NCBI RefSeq assembly: GCF_009711475.1
Contig: NZ_SMMD01000686.1
Location: forward strand, 1-5,637
DNA from: Fulvivirga aurantia
Lineage (GTDB): Bacteria > Bacteroidota > Bacteroidia > Cytophagales > Cyclobacteriaceae
Reading direction: 5' to 3'
DNA length: 5,637 nt
Part shown: positions 5,629 to 5,637 of the stretch, one piece after another
Numbering within the stretch: the first letter of the stretch is position 1
Layout of the letters: every line of letters starts with the position of its first letter
Notes under the pieces: model-generated
Seen by the model: the letters and a program-made list of their open reading frames with translations, nothing else
Told to the model about the DNA's origin: nothing
The model's database searches: none
Position numbers and translations under genes: made by a program

Positions 5629-5637
5629 TAATCAAAT

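Overview
The window looks like ordinary chromosomal DNA from a member of the Bacteroidota, possibly a marine Cytophagales-type bacterium (the order is a guess). Three things point there. The DNA is AT-leaning. The starts lack Shine-Dalgarno sequences and have A-rich leaders instead. Two intergenic stretches carry the phylum-specific promoter form TTTG-N19-20-TAnnTTTG, one of them an exact match at the right edge. No tRNA, rRNA, insertion sequence, CRISPR array or phage gene is visible.

Layout. Positions 1-347 (minus) hold the first 115 codons of a TerB-like helical protein that runs off the left edge. A 120-bp AT-rich gap with a probable pdxA terminator follows. Then comes pdxA (468-1496, minus), a vitamin B6 biosynthesis dehydrogenase. 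A 92-bp divergent intergenic region separates it from a tightly packed plus-strand operon: rsmA/ksgA (1589-2359, 16S rRNA dimethyltransferase), mgtE (2347-3705, Mg2+ channel, GTG start, overlapping rsmA by 13 nt) and a SerA-like D-2-hydroxyacid dehydrogenase (3702-4634, overlapping mgtE by 4 nt). After a 109-bp gap with its own candidate promoter, a separate plus-strand gene (4744-5586) encodes a two-TM membrane protein with an uninterrupted array of about 25 pentapeptide repeats. The last 50 bp carry a promoter reading rightward out of the window.

How they fit together. The three-gene operon joins ribosome maturation (RsmA), Mg2+ uptake (MgtE; Mg2+ is the main ribosomal counter-ion) and an NAD-linked oxidoreductase of unknown substrate. 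The overlaps imply translational coupling, but no shared pathway can be shown for all three. pdxA lies next to rsmA as it does in enterobacteria, but head-to-head here instead of co-directional.

I found no convincing novel system. The items most worth a second look are the pentapeptide protein, with a ten-residue super-period that lines up aromatic residues on opposite faces of the predicted helix, and the truncated TerB-like protein with a visible internal duplication.
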